From: Agapetus fuscipes | Lineage: Eukaryota > Arthropoda > Insecta > Trichoptera > Glossosomatidae | DNA: 64,000 nt | Assembly (NCBI GenBank): GCA_951799405.1 | Contig: OX637338.1 | Coordinates: 5,952,001-6,016,000, forward strand | Reading direction: 5' to 3' | Part shown: piece by piece, positions 23,690 to 34,527 of the stretch | Layout of the letters: each line of letters starts with the position of its first letter | How positions within the stretch are numbered: the stretch's first letter is position 1 | Notes under the pieces: generated by a model | Database searches by the model: none | What the model was told of the DNA's origin: nothing | Seen by the model: the letters and a program-made list of their open reading frames with translations, nothing else | Made by a program: the position numbers and the translations under genes

Positions 23690-23733
23690 AGGAGAGGAAG
23701 AAGTGGCGGCTAATCTGCAATGCTGATTTGTAA
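23690..23733 (+). pseudogene. LINE RT C-terminus fragment (same family as 21801-22046)
   Basis: A short frame reads EVCKERKKWRLICNADL before a stop. It matches the final residues of the 21801-22046 remnant. About 125 bp of AT-rich spacer follows and then an E repeat starts at 23857, the same order as at the other two loci. Confidence 0.65.
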
Positions 23734-23856
23734 TGTTGTTTTATTAGTTTGCAACACTTTTCGCATAATAAATTTTTGACTTTTTTGTATAGATTTCTTT
23801 TTAAGGTTTTGTTGTTTTTTTTTATACTTAAATGTTATTTATTACCTACTCGTATT

Positions 23857-24124
23857 CTTTGACTTATAGGTTGGTATGAGGCTGACCACCCATACTGTAA
23901 AAAATGGTTCACTTTGCCAATGTCACCCCTGTTTCAGGGAATGTCGGCAAGAGTTGCAGGGCTTATGTTCATTTGAGGTTTGGATTTTATTTGTAAGTAC
24001 ACAATCAGAATTTGTAAGCGCGAACTACACGTGTTTGTTTGTGGGCATACATCTGAGAGCTTTGAATGAATATATCCTTGCAAAGTTGCAACTTAGATTA
24101 CAGATACATAGATTATAGATTATA
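23857..24124 (+). repeat. E repeat downstream of LINE C-terminus
   Basis: Full length with a GATTATA-type tail; follows the LINE C-terminal fragment at 23690-23733. Confidence 0.9.
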
Positions 24125-24917
24125 GGTAAACAAATATAAATCCATTTTTAACGTTAATGTTAATGCGCTCTTTTGAAGACTAGCTAGAAAGGTTCACCTA
24201 AAATATGAGTAGCTATTGATTTTAGACAAAGAAAAAGGCATAAACTAAGTTTGTTTTTTTTTTTTTATCTATTGAATGTTTTGCCTCAACAGCGCATTAG
24301 AAAAGGGATATTAATAATATTGTTAAAATGCAAATGTATGTTTGGTTGGTGTGTCAACATAATGAACCTTAAGATCGCAGCTAACAAGTTACATATACGG
24401 ACAATCTGATTGGAAAATATAAATTATAAGCGATGCACGTGGAAAGTTCCAATGATGTATTGAATACCATGTTTTCTACTTACGCAGTTACGGTATATTA
24501 AGTACCCATTGTGAAATCTCAGTTTTCTAAATCTTTTAAGGTAGATGCGGACCTACCAAATTGTTCAACATCTAATACGACAAAATACATTTTTGGTTAG
24601 CGCGACATTTTACCATGGAGTAGAGATTAAAGCGAAGATAGCTCAGATTTATTGGGATGTTAAAAAAATAAAGTTGCATCACCGGAGAGCAATGGTCACT
24701 TGAGAGGCGAGTGGTTGTATATTGGATGTACCAAGCATTTATTAATATCTCGTATATACAAACAGGTTTCAATTAGCCAGCAATGTTTTTCATCTGTACG
24801 CAATAAATGTACGAGAATAGAGATTCGGGGCCCGGCCGGCACCACCTCGTTTGCGTTCTCGCTAATAAAACAGGATAAACTCCTATGAAATGTGAACACA
24901 CGTACTGTACCACTCAG
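24125..24917. other. Unique-looking sequence, no gene recognised
   Basis: Overlapping 62-67 codon frames on both strands near 24700-24900 have no known motif. The segment GATTCGGGGCCCGGCCGGCA near 24823 is GC-rich. Confidence 0.4.
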
Positions 24918-25592
24918 GCAGGTCCGGATTAAGCCAGCCGGGGCCCTGGTGCGAGGAAATAGTTACCCCCCCGCATTTATGTACTCATTGACAACAAAAA
25001 TGAATCTGAGTACTAACTGCGGCGCTCATGCAAAGTTTACATATTCTGTCCAATATTGATCACTGACGACAGTTTTCATACAAAATTTACAATATTTCAA
25101 TTCACGGTAACTTATATATCTGTTTAAATCAGTGATTCCGTAAACAAGTGGTCGATATCGACCCTTGGGGGTCTACGGAAAACTCGATGGGGGTCTACAT
25201 TGACGTGGCTTAAAAATGGGGGTCTACGAAAAATTATCAAATTGCGTGACTACACCCTCCCCTCCCCCTCCCCCCCGTAGACGATATTTTAAGCCGCAAC
25301 AATTTTTAGAGGGTCTACCAGAACCCCCAAAATTTTGGAAGTGGTCTATGAAAATGTTTGGGAACCTCTTGTTTAATTGCATTTAAAAAAACATTAATTT
25401 CAAATATTGATTTTATTGGTTACTAAAAAAAGTGTTGAAAAAGTAAGTTGAATTTGGCTTAATATTTCCCAGTAAGCTCCATGAATGCAGACACTATAGG
25501 AAATTATGTTAATGACACTTTTACAGTATTTGGGGGGCCCTGGTGCGGTCGCACTGCCCGATCCACCCTTCATCTAGCTCTGACCTCTAGTA
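24918..25592. mobile_element. hAT-like element with GGGGCCCTGGTGCG inverted motifs
   Basis: CAGGTCCGGATTAAGCCAGC with GGGGCCCTGGTGCG lies at the left and inverted GCACCAGGGCCCC with CAGAGCTAGATG at the right, resembling the 42382-42831 element. No clear 8-bp duplication was found, so the edges are approximate. Confidence 0.5.
25130..25370. mobile_element. hAT-type MITE nested in the previous element
   Basis: CAGTGATTCCG at the left and AAGAGGTTCCC (minus strand) at the right, with GGGGGTCTACG motifs inside. The flanks GTTTAAAT and GTTTAATT match 7/8. Confidence 0.7.
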
Positions 25593-26441
25593 TAAAACGC
25601 TACTAACATAGTATTTTACCAAAAACTGTATGGAAATTAATACAGCATCTCCAGAGAGTTTTTTGTTTTCAAAACATTTTTGATGGTACGACGTGGTTGA
25701 GTATAAACGTTTTATTCTTGACACACAGTACACATGCACACTCAGTAATTTTGTGCCGACAGCGTTACATTTTTAAGCCGACGAGTATTGTGTACATTAT
25801 ACCTGATTCATGAATGTATTACGTATGCAAGCAGAAGAATATGATCTGGAGATTACGTTTTTTTTTATCTAACTATTCTCGTAATGTATACTTGATACTT
25901 GTTAGAGATAATTTCTTGTTTATCTGCTTGCACTCATTAATAAGAATTTGATTCTCGGTCTAGACGTGCAGGCGAATTTATCATCGTGAGAAAATAAATC
26001 ACTGCGAGATTTGCATATATTACACAATAGTTAACATCTTCTGGTTATTTCACTGATTAACGTTATCAAATTCCCCTCTTATTACCTGCTTCTTCCCAAT
26101 ATATTGTATGGTTCTATTTTTTCTTTATATCTTACAGCATAAATGGAATAGCAGATATCTTCCTATTTATCCTATAAAAAACTCTTGGCGTAGGCGTCCT
26201 CCGCCGTTTCTCACCTCGATCATCCCTCAACTATGGTTAGCAGGTACCTTCTTATTACTCAATCATTCAATATTTCAAATGAATATTTTGAAATCTGTAC
26301 AGCATTTTTTAATATTTAACCAAAAAAAAAAATTGCACAATTGCATTGCATGAATAAAATTTGAACTAAGGATAGCTTCGAAAAAAAAATCACACAACAA
26401 CTTACATACATAATAAGTATCTACATTTTTACTGCATCATC
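25593..26441. other. AT-rich sequence, possible worn MITE at its left
   Basis: TATAAAACGCTACTAACA near 25592 and GAGTATAAACGTTTTATTC near 25699 could be ends of a mariner-like MITE. Nothing else is recognised. Confidence 0.4.
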
Positions 26442-26473
26442 GTATCTTTGCAACTTAGTTTATAGATTATAGG
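26442..26473 (+). repeat. E repeat tail fragment
   Basis: Only ATCTTTGCAACTTAGTTTAT and the GATTATAG tail remain. Confidence 0.55.
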
Positions 26474-26616
26474 TCAGATTTTCAAAATATGTATTTAATC
26501 ATAAATTTCATTCATAGAACAGTTTCAGTGTTCCTAGTTACAATCTATCAATTATCACCCAAATCTAATACACTTTTTGTGTGTATTTCTTCTACAAACT
26601 ATACAAATGCAAAGCA

Positions 26617-26747
26617 TTATACAAATGGGCTTGTATAAGCGCTAAGATCTAAAACATAAAGGCGATTCTTGTGGGAGTCACTAAGCTCAGGATTATTTTC
26701 AGCTTGCGACATTTTTGCTGTCGTGCATGAGGCACCTATAAAAAAAA
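26617..26747 (-). CDS. Possible terminal exon, unknown gene
   Basis: On the minus strand CACATTTTTTTTATAG (ending about 26748) is a good splice acceptor. The frame after it reads GASCTTAKMSQAENNPELSDSHKNRLYVLDLSAYTSPFV and stops at 26617-26619. Composition looks like ordinary protein, but no domain is recognised and no partner exon was found. A chance frame remains possible. Confidence 0.25.
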
Positions 26748-27142
26748 TGTGACTTGTTACAGCCGGAATAATTGAATCCACAGCGGTAATGCTTGTTTGT
26801 TTAATAATTATTTGAATGAATAATGAATGTACAAATACCAATCATTGATAACATTTTTAGTCGCCATCAATTAAATATTAATTGGTTTCTGACTGGACGC
26901 CGATAAATATCTTTCCGCTTTGAATATTTCCAATGAAAAAATAATGGACGTTTCGTACAATTATTATTGTTGGGTCGTGGATGTGCTCATGTAGATATAT
27001 ACAAGACGATGTGTTTTTTAAATAAATTTACTTACATAGTCGATTAATGCAACCAACGTAAAAACGATATGCAAACCAACTTGTTACATTCATCCATCCG
27101 GTGACCGGTCTATAACTTTTAAAGTCTATCAATATTTAGAAC

Positions 27143-27422
27143 GGTCCGTAGTCCAGTGGTAGCACTTCGGACTCGTAAATGGAAGGTTGTGGGTCAAATC
27201 CCGGCAGAGCACAAAAATATATACCATTTATATTTTCAAATTTGCTCTTCGCTGGGTTGAAAAATTCATAAACCTTTACCAAAGACCGGTCATTAAAAGG
27301 TCCATCCAGCCTTACAACAACTGGGTCTTGCTTGAGAATTGGCGCTTTCTACAGCGACGACTAAGCTCGCAGAGGGCTCTTGAGGTGTGATACACACAAA
27401 AACAGCGCTCACCAAATAAATC
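27143..27422 (+). mobile_element. SINE-B, full length (tRNA-Thr-like head)
   Basis: The head GGTCCGTAGTCCAGTGGTAG, an anticodon-loop-like ACTCGTAAAT and a B box GGGTCAAATCCCGGC resemble a tRNA-Thr(CGU) ancestor. The body contains ACTGGGTCTTGCTTGAGAAT and the 3' end AACAGCGCTCACCAAATAAA. Confidence 0.85.
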
Positions 27423-27447
27423 AGCCTAATTTAATTTAATTATTTTT

Positions 27448-27605
27448 TTTAATCGCCACCTTAATGGTAAAACTGAATAAATGCTGATTCACAGATTTGA
27501 GAAAACGTGGATGAAACATTTTATTGTGTGTTACTTCTCATTGTAAGTAAACTAATTAAAAGAAAGTTCTGATGAACAACTTCTTAACTACAGGATTTTC
27601 ACACT
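27448..27605. repeat. Partial copy of the 41639-41893 MITE
   Basis: ATCGCCACCTTAATGGTAAA through ACTACAGGATTTTCACAC matches the inverted 41.7-41.9 kb sequence; the far end is lost. Confidence 0.55.
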
Positions 27606-27993
27606 TTTTTAATGCTTTTTCTCGTAAGAAAAAAGAAAAAGGCGCATTTATCTGAGAAATCCATGTTAGCTTTAATATGTCACTTATACAGTTTTATCGA
27701 TAAGGTATCGGTATGTTTTAAATGCTATTTGAATGCTACAAAATTTTATGATGCGTTTGTATTGGAATTTAGAGAAATCCTGATAAAATAGAAATAAAAA
27801 AATAGTTTTTAAATAACTTTTTCGGTTTTGTTTGATAAATTTTGTATGAATGTCATTTGTGTTTCCGGAATAGGTAGTTTGAGCGAGTGAATTTTTGTGC
27901 AATTTTCACATAATATAACATTATAAAGGTATATAGGTACCTACTGTTTTTTTATTGTGCAATATGGGTGTCCATTAAAAATACTCGTTCTTA

Positions 27994-28973
27994 TGCCCGC
28001 TTTCCACTGCGAGCGGGAAATAGCTGAGCGGGAGCGGGAAATAGCTGAGCGGAGCGTAGTGAAATAGTTTTGGCCTTCCATTGCGAAAGAGTTTTAAAAA
28101 ATAATGGTATTTGCCTTCCACAGCCAACGAGCTCGGCGGAGTGAGCTAGGCGGGAAATGAGATGAGTCAGATGAAAGAGTTGTTTGCCTTCCATCTACAG
28201 CTGGCTTAGCGGAGCCAACTAGTGTGTGACAGCTCGTTGCAGCCTACGCCCAGATCAAACGTTTTAATTATAAATAAAAAAAGTTTTTTTTTTTGTTTCG
28301 AAAAATAAAAAGTAATGTATTATTTTGCTTTAATACATTAAAAGTAGATGTTGGAAATAAAACATACATTTTAATATTTTCAAATTTATAAAATAATGTA
28401 TGATGTGCAGTGTGTGACAGCTCGTTGCAGCCTACGCCCAGATCAAACGTTTTAATTATTAATAAAAGAGTTTTTTTTTGTTTCGAAACATAAAAAGTAA
28501 TGTATTATTTTGCTTTAAACATAAAAAGTAGATGTTGGAAATAAAACATACATTTTAATATTTTCAAATTAATAAAATAATGTATGATGTGCTTTTGTAA
28601 ATCATGTATGATGTGTTTTATCGCTGTCACGCAACTGCGCGGGTTGGCGCGGGGGGCACGGGGGAGCGGAGTCAGTTGAAAACTAGCGGCCGAGACCATG
28701 ACACAGCGGACCCATTTTTACTCGCTCAGTCAGCTCCGCTCACTCCGCTGTCGGTGGAAGCACTTCTATGAAATTTACTGTTGCTAGTCGAGCGGAGTCC
28801 GTACGGAGTCCGCTGGAAACTCGCTCAACTCTGCGACCACTTTTGTAACTCTTTGTACTCGCTCAGTCCGCTCCGCTGACTCGCTGTCGGTGGAAGCACT
28901 TCTATGAAATTTACTGTTGCTAGTCGAGCGGAGTCCGTACGGAGTCAGCTCCGCTCGCAGTGGAAAGCGGGCA
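27994..28973. mobile_element. PIF/Harbinger-type non-autonomous element, 980 bp
   Basis: The terminal repeats TGCCCGCTTTCCACTGCGAG are perfectly inverted, and TTA flanks each end, the PIF/Harbinger target. The interior has two tandem duplications: about 188 bp starting near 28220 and again near 28409, and about 135 bp starting near 28722 and again near 28857. Short motifs such as GAGCGGAGTCCGTACGGAGT recur. No transposase is visible. Confidence 0.8.
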
Positions 28974-29127
28974 TTAGAACGCTAAAAAATGAGTAATGTA
29001 GCAATGCAAAAACTTTTGGTACTTGATTTTTGTTATTGAAAACTGTATTACTTTATGGCATCTACCTATGTACATTCCCGGAGAACCCTCTCCGTTAACA
29101 CGTTAGACCACCCGGTCTAACGTGTTT

Positions 29128-29490
29128 GTCTGATGGTATATAAAGCCATCAATGTCTTAGCTCCACCTTATCTGACTGACATGATTTCACCTGTTCAGAT
29201 GGGTGCGAGGAGGCAGACACTCAGATCTACGGGCGATGGTGCTATCAATATGGGTCAGCCGCGCCGTCTGATGCGCACAAATTTCGGAGACCGTGGAACA
29301 TACATGGAGACAGAGCATTCAAGGCAGCCGCTCTAATGACTTGGAACGCTATTCCCGCCTCACACTGAGGGAACTGGATACGGAGAGACCATTTAAAAGA
29401 GGTCTCAAGACTCACCTCTTCGTCCAATCATATGGACAAGCGCCTTTGTAGTGACACACTGTCATAAAAGGCGCTATACAAATTTGGTTT
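29128..29490 (+). pseudogene. L2/CR1-like LINE 3' end
   Basis: The translation starts LMVYKAINVLAPPYLTDMISP and, with frameshifts, continues through NFGDRGTYMETE, WNAIPASH and LDTERPFKRGLKTHLF. This PYLTxxISP...GDR...WNxLP...FKRxLKTHLF series is the C-terminal signature of L2/CR1-group LINEs. The copy ends with AAAGGCGCTATACAAAT, the usual 3' motif of that group. The frame is broken by indels, so it is an old fragment. Confidence 0.75.
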
Positions 29491-29654
29491 TATCTATACA
29501 GCCACCCTCTGAAACTTGATAATTAATTGAATGTGCGCGGCAGTACTTCAGCGTGAATTGTCGCCGAACCCACAGTGAGAAGGGAAAGACGCCACCCGGA
29601 GTGAATAACTCCAAATCTATGGGTGTATTTCGTGGAGCACTCAAAGTTTAAAAA

Positions 29655-29757
29655 AAATCTTATCCGTGATCGGAGAGGGCCCTTGAGGTGTGACACACAC
29701 AAATACGACGCACTCTTATCATTTGTAATTTAAAATAAATAAGCCTGATATATAAAT
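29655..29757 (+). mobile_element. SINE-B 3' fragment
   Basis: Only the 3' part is recognisable, from GAGAGGGCCCTTGAGGTGTG through CACACACAAATACGACGCAC to AAATAAGCCTGAT. Confidence 0.6.
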
Positions 29758-30079
29758 GTATACATTTATTAATGGCACTAGTTTGTTTTAGGCACATCAT
29801 GCCATGCACGGCCACGGGTCTCCTCCTAGGTTCATTGTCTTGTATCCAAATGAAGCCCGTCTAATGTCGATGCATCAAGGTCACAGCCGGGCTAATCTCT
29901 GTATCTGAATGCACTCAATAATATGAAAATCTCAACACATCGCGATCAAGGTATTTTGACCCAAGTCTTTGTGAATGACATTTGTTTATTCAACGTGATT
30001 ATAAATACAGGTTATTGAGGATCGCTGACACGTTGAATGCCGAAACAAAAGTATAGAGAATTTAATGTAAGAATATAAA

Positions 30080-30140
30080 TATTATTGGGTAGATTGATTT
30101 TATGAGCGCTGTTTTTGTGTACATTACACCTTAAGAGCAG
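30080..30140 (-). mobile_element. SINE-B 3' fragment, inverted
   Basis: TATGAGCGCTGTTTTTGTGT followed by ACATTACACCTTAAGAGCA matches the inverted 3' end of SINE-B. Confidence 0.6.
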
Positions 30141-30173
30141 TAGATATATTCTTCTTCCTCTTTTCAAGACATT

Positions 30174-30262
30174 AACAGTGTTATGCACACATAGCAAATG
30201 CATGGACCAACCGTCACCTAACGTGAATTTTCTATAGAAAAACGATAATTCATGGATCAACT
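30174..30262. repeat. End fragment of the GGTGTTATTCACAC MITE family
   Basis: AGTGTTATGCACACATAGCA and ACCGTCACCTAACGTGAATT match the inverted right end of the 49.4-kb copy. Confidence 0.5.
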
Positions 30263-30429
30263 ATGGACCAAATTTGTTGTTTTATTTACATCATCAGATC
30301 ATATTTACTAAGCTCTTTCCTACTTGTACCTTTTACTTACATATTGCTACGATTTACATTGAGTTCAATTCAATAAAACTTCCCTTGAATTTATTTCAGA
30401 ATTTCCTTAGATTAGGTTCACACTTATAA

Positions 30430-30890
30430 TCTTTTTACTTCTCGCTTTGCAAGGCTAGGGTGCCAATGGGGTACTGACTGCTGTAAAGCACCATAGTCCG
30501 TATTTATAGAATGACTAGAGATTATTCTCGCATAAACCAGACCATACGAGAAGCTTCTCGAGCGGAAGCTTCGAGCAAATACGAGTAAGTACAACTATCA
30601 AATACTTACGTATATACACACATATACAAGTAAGTAAAAACACATATGGCAGTATTCACCATTGCCATGTGAATGCTTAAGTTTTGCTAAGGAAAAATTC
30701 CTAGTAAGTATCAAAATAGATTACTACATGTAATTACGAAATAGATTACTACTATTTCGATACTTACTAGAAATTTTTCCTTAGCAAAACTTAAGCATTC
30801 ACATGGCAATGGTGAATACCCCCAATAGACACACAATCATAAGTAAACATGTACATTGCTCGGACATAAACTTATACATTCGTAACAAAT
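30430..30890 (+). repeat. Unclassified dispersed repeat, copy 2, split by a hairpin MITE
   Basis: AGTCCGTATTTATAGAATGA and AATAGACACACAATCATAAG match copy 1 at 30-320; the MITE 30655-30816 is inserted. Confidence 0.6.
30655..30816. mobile_element. Near-perfect hairpin MITE with TA target duplication
   Basis: Arms begin TTCACCATTGCCATGTGAAT and stay complementary for about 70 bp with few mismatches. TA flanks both sides. It interrupts a repeat whose other copy (about 30-320) lacks it, providing an empty site near 230. Confidence 0.9.
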
Positions 30891-31741
30891 AAATGTTTTT
30901 CTATCGTTTTGTTTTAGGTTTTCTCACTTTCTCACAAAAAAGTTTTACATTTCAACTGGCAGTTTTTAATCTATCAAAGACAAATAATGTTTGACTCCAC
31001 ATTGTAACTGAGAACTTAAAATAAATTCAATGAGTAATTTATTCAAAATGGTATATCTGATTGCGGTACATCCAGTCTACATGATGTTTGAAATATTCAA
31101 CGAGTTCGCTACGATATCTGATGTTAGAAATTTAAAAAGAAGTATCATTATGAAATTTCATAAATCAGTGTGAGGTGGAAAAAGTAAAGCTGTGAAAATA
31201 AATTAGTGCCATTATCATTTGAATGCTCAATTCTGCATTTCGGCTCATAAATCACGATTAATGTGAAACAATATCTTAGTAGTATTTTGTGCTTTTACCG
31301 TTAGCAAATTTGGCGTAGAGATTAGCCTAAGCGTCCGAGGAATGCTCACAATTATTCTGTACCGCGATAAGGATTAATATTTCATATTAGTCGACTTGCG
31401 AGCTGCGACCACATCATACGAAAACACACCGACGTTTTTGAATATGTAATTTTAAATTTACATTAATTCTGAAGAATGACCGGGTGTAATATGTTACATG
31501 CTTAAATGATCTTGCAACGTTTGTGGGTATCCATTACCTCTTTAACTATTTTTAAAATATAATGCTGCTTGAATATTAGTTAATGGAATACTCCTTTGAC
31601 TATTATACATTATATATAACCTCCGTATAATAGGTAACCATTTCCTCGTAGGTTCCATTAATTAAACTACAGAATTTTTGTAGTCCAAAGCCAAACCAAG
31701 CCTTTTTTAAGCGTTTGGACCACATCGATTTTTGTGAAGCC
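30891..31741. other. AT-rich sequence, nothing recognised
   Basis: No supported frame or repeat copy. Confidence 0.5.
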
Positions 31742-31905
31742 TACTGCTAAGCTACACATATTGTGAAACTCCCTTCGCATTCTCCTCAAAAGGGATCACA
31801 TGTGCAAGTGGAACCTATTTATTTGTACAGGTAAGGAGTCCACCCTCGGTGGGATTCAAACCCGAGCTCTTGGAATGGAATACAACCACTCAAGCTATCG
31901 ACGGT
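31742..31905 (-). mobile_element. SINE-A, inverted, internally deleted
   Basis: Tail (AAGCTACACATATTGTGAAA) and tRNA head (GGTGGGATTCAAACCCGAGC) are both present, but most of the body between them is deleted. It abuts a hAT MITE at 31923. Confidence 0.75.
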
Positions 31906-31922
31906 AATAACTCACCTCTTAC

Positions 31923-32156
31923 CAGTGGCGAAGAGTGCCATACAAGCCGGTTCCCATCGGCTTCCCTTTTAAAATGATGTAACAAAGTATGTAGTTAAAA
32001 ATATATAGGCACAAAGTAAAAAAATACATTTAAAACCAAAGAAACAATACGTATTTTTTCCCTATTGAAACCATGCAGTATACTTTATTATAATTTTTGC
32101 CTCATTTTAAACGGGAAACCGATGAAAATCGGCTTGTATGGCACCCTTCGCCACTG
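31923..32156. mobile_element. hAT-type MITE, copy 2
   Basis: CAGTGGCGAAGAGTGCCATA terminal repeat with a perfect 8-bp duplication CCTCTTAC on both sides; internal sequence is collinear with copy 1 but in the opposite orientation. Confidence 0.92.
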
Positions 32157-32419
32157 CCTCTTACATCAAATCAACTGTAGATATCTCCCACCGCGTTATT
32201 TACTTAGGGTTTTTTTTCAAGTAGTTCAATAACCTGCATCTAAGTGTATGTTTTCTTTCATTCTTTCATTCCACCGAGATTAGCAAAACTGGATGAGTAC
32301 AAATGATCCCATGTATAAGTATTTAACGCTCAAACATATATCTACTCATATACAATTTAATAAGATCCTTTGTAGGTAATTAAAAAAAAGTATTTTTTTT
32401 ATGAACCTAAGATTTAAGC

Positions 32420-32770
32420 ATTCACGCCATTCTTCGCGCGCCCATCTTGCATTATACCATAAACTAATAACCATTACTTTTGCGTCGAATAATATAAAGT
32501 CTCATCTCGGTTCTAATGGTTCGGATTGAACCGCATTGATACGCAAGATTTATGCCGGGGCACGTGATGGACAAAGGCGATAATTTGGCTTTGCGGCCGA
32601 CCATGACTCGCGGCATCGGAAACGCTATAGCATGCCTCGAGAAGCACTCGCACAATACCGAAAGCTGTGCAAAAAGCTGCGATTAGAGATGCGACTTCTT
32701 GTCGAACCATCTCAGCGGCGTGTCTTGTTTTGTGCATATAATTATTAACGGGTTCGTGCGAGGGCTTCGT
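32420..32770. other. GC-richer low-repeat island
   Basis: About 300 bp with balanced composition (for example CGGGGCACGTGATGGACAAA and GCAGCTTTTTGCACAGC-type motifs) between two hAT MITEs. Two overlapping minus-strand frames of 63 and 74 codons in different phases argue against a simple exon; a conserved non-coding element is possible. Confidence 0.35.
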
Positions 32771-32840
32771 AATTTACAAGTTCATAATTTTTTGCTAAAT
32801 TTTTAATAATGATGCTCCAACAGCTTAATATCTATACTAG

Positions 32841-33046
32841 CAGTGGCGAAGGGTGCCATACAACTCGATTCTCATCGGCTTCCCTTTTAAAACGAGGCAA
32901 AAAGGAGTTTAAAAATATAGGCACACCAAAGAAACAATACGTATTTTTTCCCCATTGAAACCATGCAGTCTACTTTATTATCATTTTTGCCTCATTTTAA
33001 AAGGGAAACCGATGGGAATCGAGTTGTATGGCACCCTTCGCCACTG
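32841..33046. mobile_element. hAT-type MITE, copy 3
   Basis: CAGTGGCGAAGGGTGCCATA ends flanked by TATACTAG and TCTACTAG (7/8). At 206 bp it has a small internal deletion relative to copies 1 and 2. Confidence 0.9.
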
Positions 33047-33224
33047 TCTACTAGTATTGTTTGGTGCATTGTGGTATTTTGTATGGAAGAAATAAGTTCG
33101 GCAGTAACTACGGCGGGTTTTTCTTTATTAATTTTAATCGGATTCAAGCTTAAGTACTACAGCGGGTACATGTAACTTGTAAAGGCTGGCTCTACTGACT
33201 GAATACTTTTACCTCGTTGTAGAG

Positions 33225-33480
33225 AGCAGAGCATATGCGTACCACAAAGAAACTTCTGCCAACCAAGCAGAAATAGATGATGTAGGTACTTCGGTCATGT
33301 TTTGAAAAATGAGAAATACCGTCTTCTCCATCTCATCACACAGGGTAAGATTGATAGGAGAGGAACTCAGGGACGCCGAAGGACATCGTGGCTAAAATCC
33401 TACGACAATGGTGCAACGAAAGCACGAAGTCCCTGTTTTGAGCCGCAGCATCCAAGGTCAAGATCAAATGCATCTAAACA
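33225..33480 (+). pseudogene. LINE RT C-terminal remnant (GHVLKNEKYRLL type)
   Basis: Translation gives FGHVLKNEKYRLLHLITQGKIDRRGTQGRRRTSWLKSYD, the familiar C-terminal block of an insect LINE reverse transcriptase (GHVxRNEKYxLLQLIxxGKxxGxRGxGRRRxSWLxN). It is a fragment, and an E repeat begins about 45 bp further on. Confidence 0.75.
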
Positions 33481-33521
33481 TAAATTAGGTATTTTAATTA
33501 ATTACCGTTCCTTGTTATATT

Positions 33522-33778
33522 CCTTGACTTAAAGGTTGGTATGAGGCTGACCACCCATACTGTAAAAAAGGGTTCACTTTGCCAATGTCACCCCTGTTTC
33601 AGGGAAGGTCGGCAAGAGTTGCAGGGCTTATGTTCATTTGAGATTGGGTTTTTTATATTGTAGGTCCACATGCGGCATGTGTGAGCGCGAAATTATGCGT
33701 GTCTGTTGTGGGAATGCCTTTAATATGAATCTCAAATGATACATATATTTGCAACTTAGAATTAGAATTTGATTAGAC
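33522..33778 (+). repeat. E repeat downstream of LINE C-terminus
   Basis: Starts CCTTGACTTAAAGGTTGGTA about 45 bp after the LINE fragment 33225-33480; the tail is a worn GATTA type. Confidence 0.9.
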
Positions 33779-34163
33779 CGTAAAACTTAATTACAATAAG
33801 AGTCATCATGAAGATGATTCTGATTAATAAGTAAATTGAAATTTGCATTCCCCTCTTAATACCCCGCTTTAAAAATTTCCTCAGGAAAAGGATAATTTTT
33901 TCAGGGTTTTTAAGTCCACGTGCAATAACATACTTAAATTTATTTCTTCAAGTGTTAGTTCTCATTTTTATTGATTTTTAATGATAAAATGTTTGAAATC
34001 AATCCGAGGTTTCCTACCTCTAAAAGCAGGTATAGAATGTTTGCTATGCGTTGACCGGCTGAGTAATTGCAATCATTTATGTGAGTTTATACTCGTACTG
34101 GTGCCTCTTCGACGACTTGCTTGTATTCGTATTATAGTCACTCATACATCATACCATACAGCA

Positions 34164-34290
34164 CCCAAATCATAAAACTCAATCACACCGTTTTACTAAA
34201 AAATATACTCAAACTAAAACGCTCACTATAAGTGTTGTTTTAGTTTCCTTACATTTTTTGTTGTAGCTTAAATTGCACGAGTACTTTGGG
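34164..34290. repeat. Diverged MITE of the same group
   Basis: ACCCAAATCATAAAACTCAA and CGAGTACTTTGGGTA form imperfect inverted ends; ACTAAAACGCTCACTATAAG lies inside. Confidence 0.4.
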
Positions 34291-34527
34291 TACAGAAAAC
34301 TCTTATGAAGTATAGCTATGTATTGCAGATGATGCCTACAAATTATGCTATGTTAATTTATTGTGAAATATCGGATTATTAATTTGAAACATGTGCTATT
34401 GATTTCTACAAAATAATTGTGAAATTTTAAGTTTTTAATTGGTCATTTTTGTGTATTTTATTTGAAGAGATATTTCAGATTTTTAATGGCACTATGGAAT
34501 TAATCAAATATTTTTTTAGTACACATA

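Noticed and set aside
27143..27215. Possible functional tRNA-Thr gene
   Set aside because: The head has A and B boxes, but it is followed by a shared SINE body and 3' end and the cloverleaf stems do not pair well, so it is a SINE.
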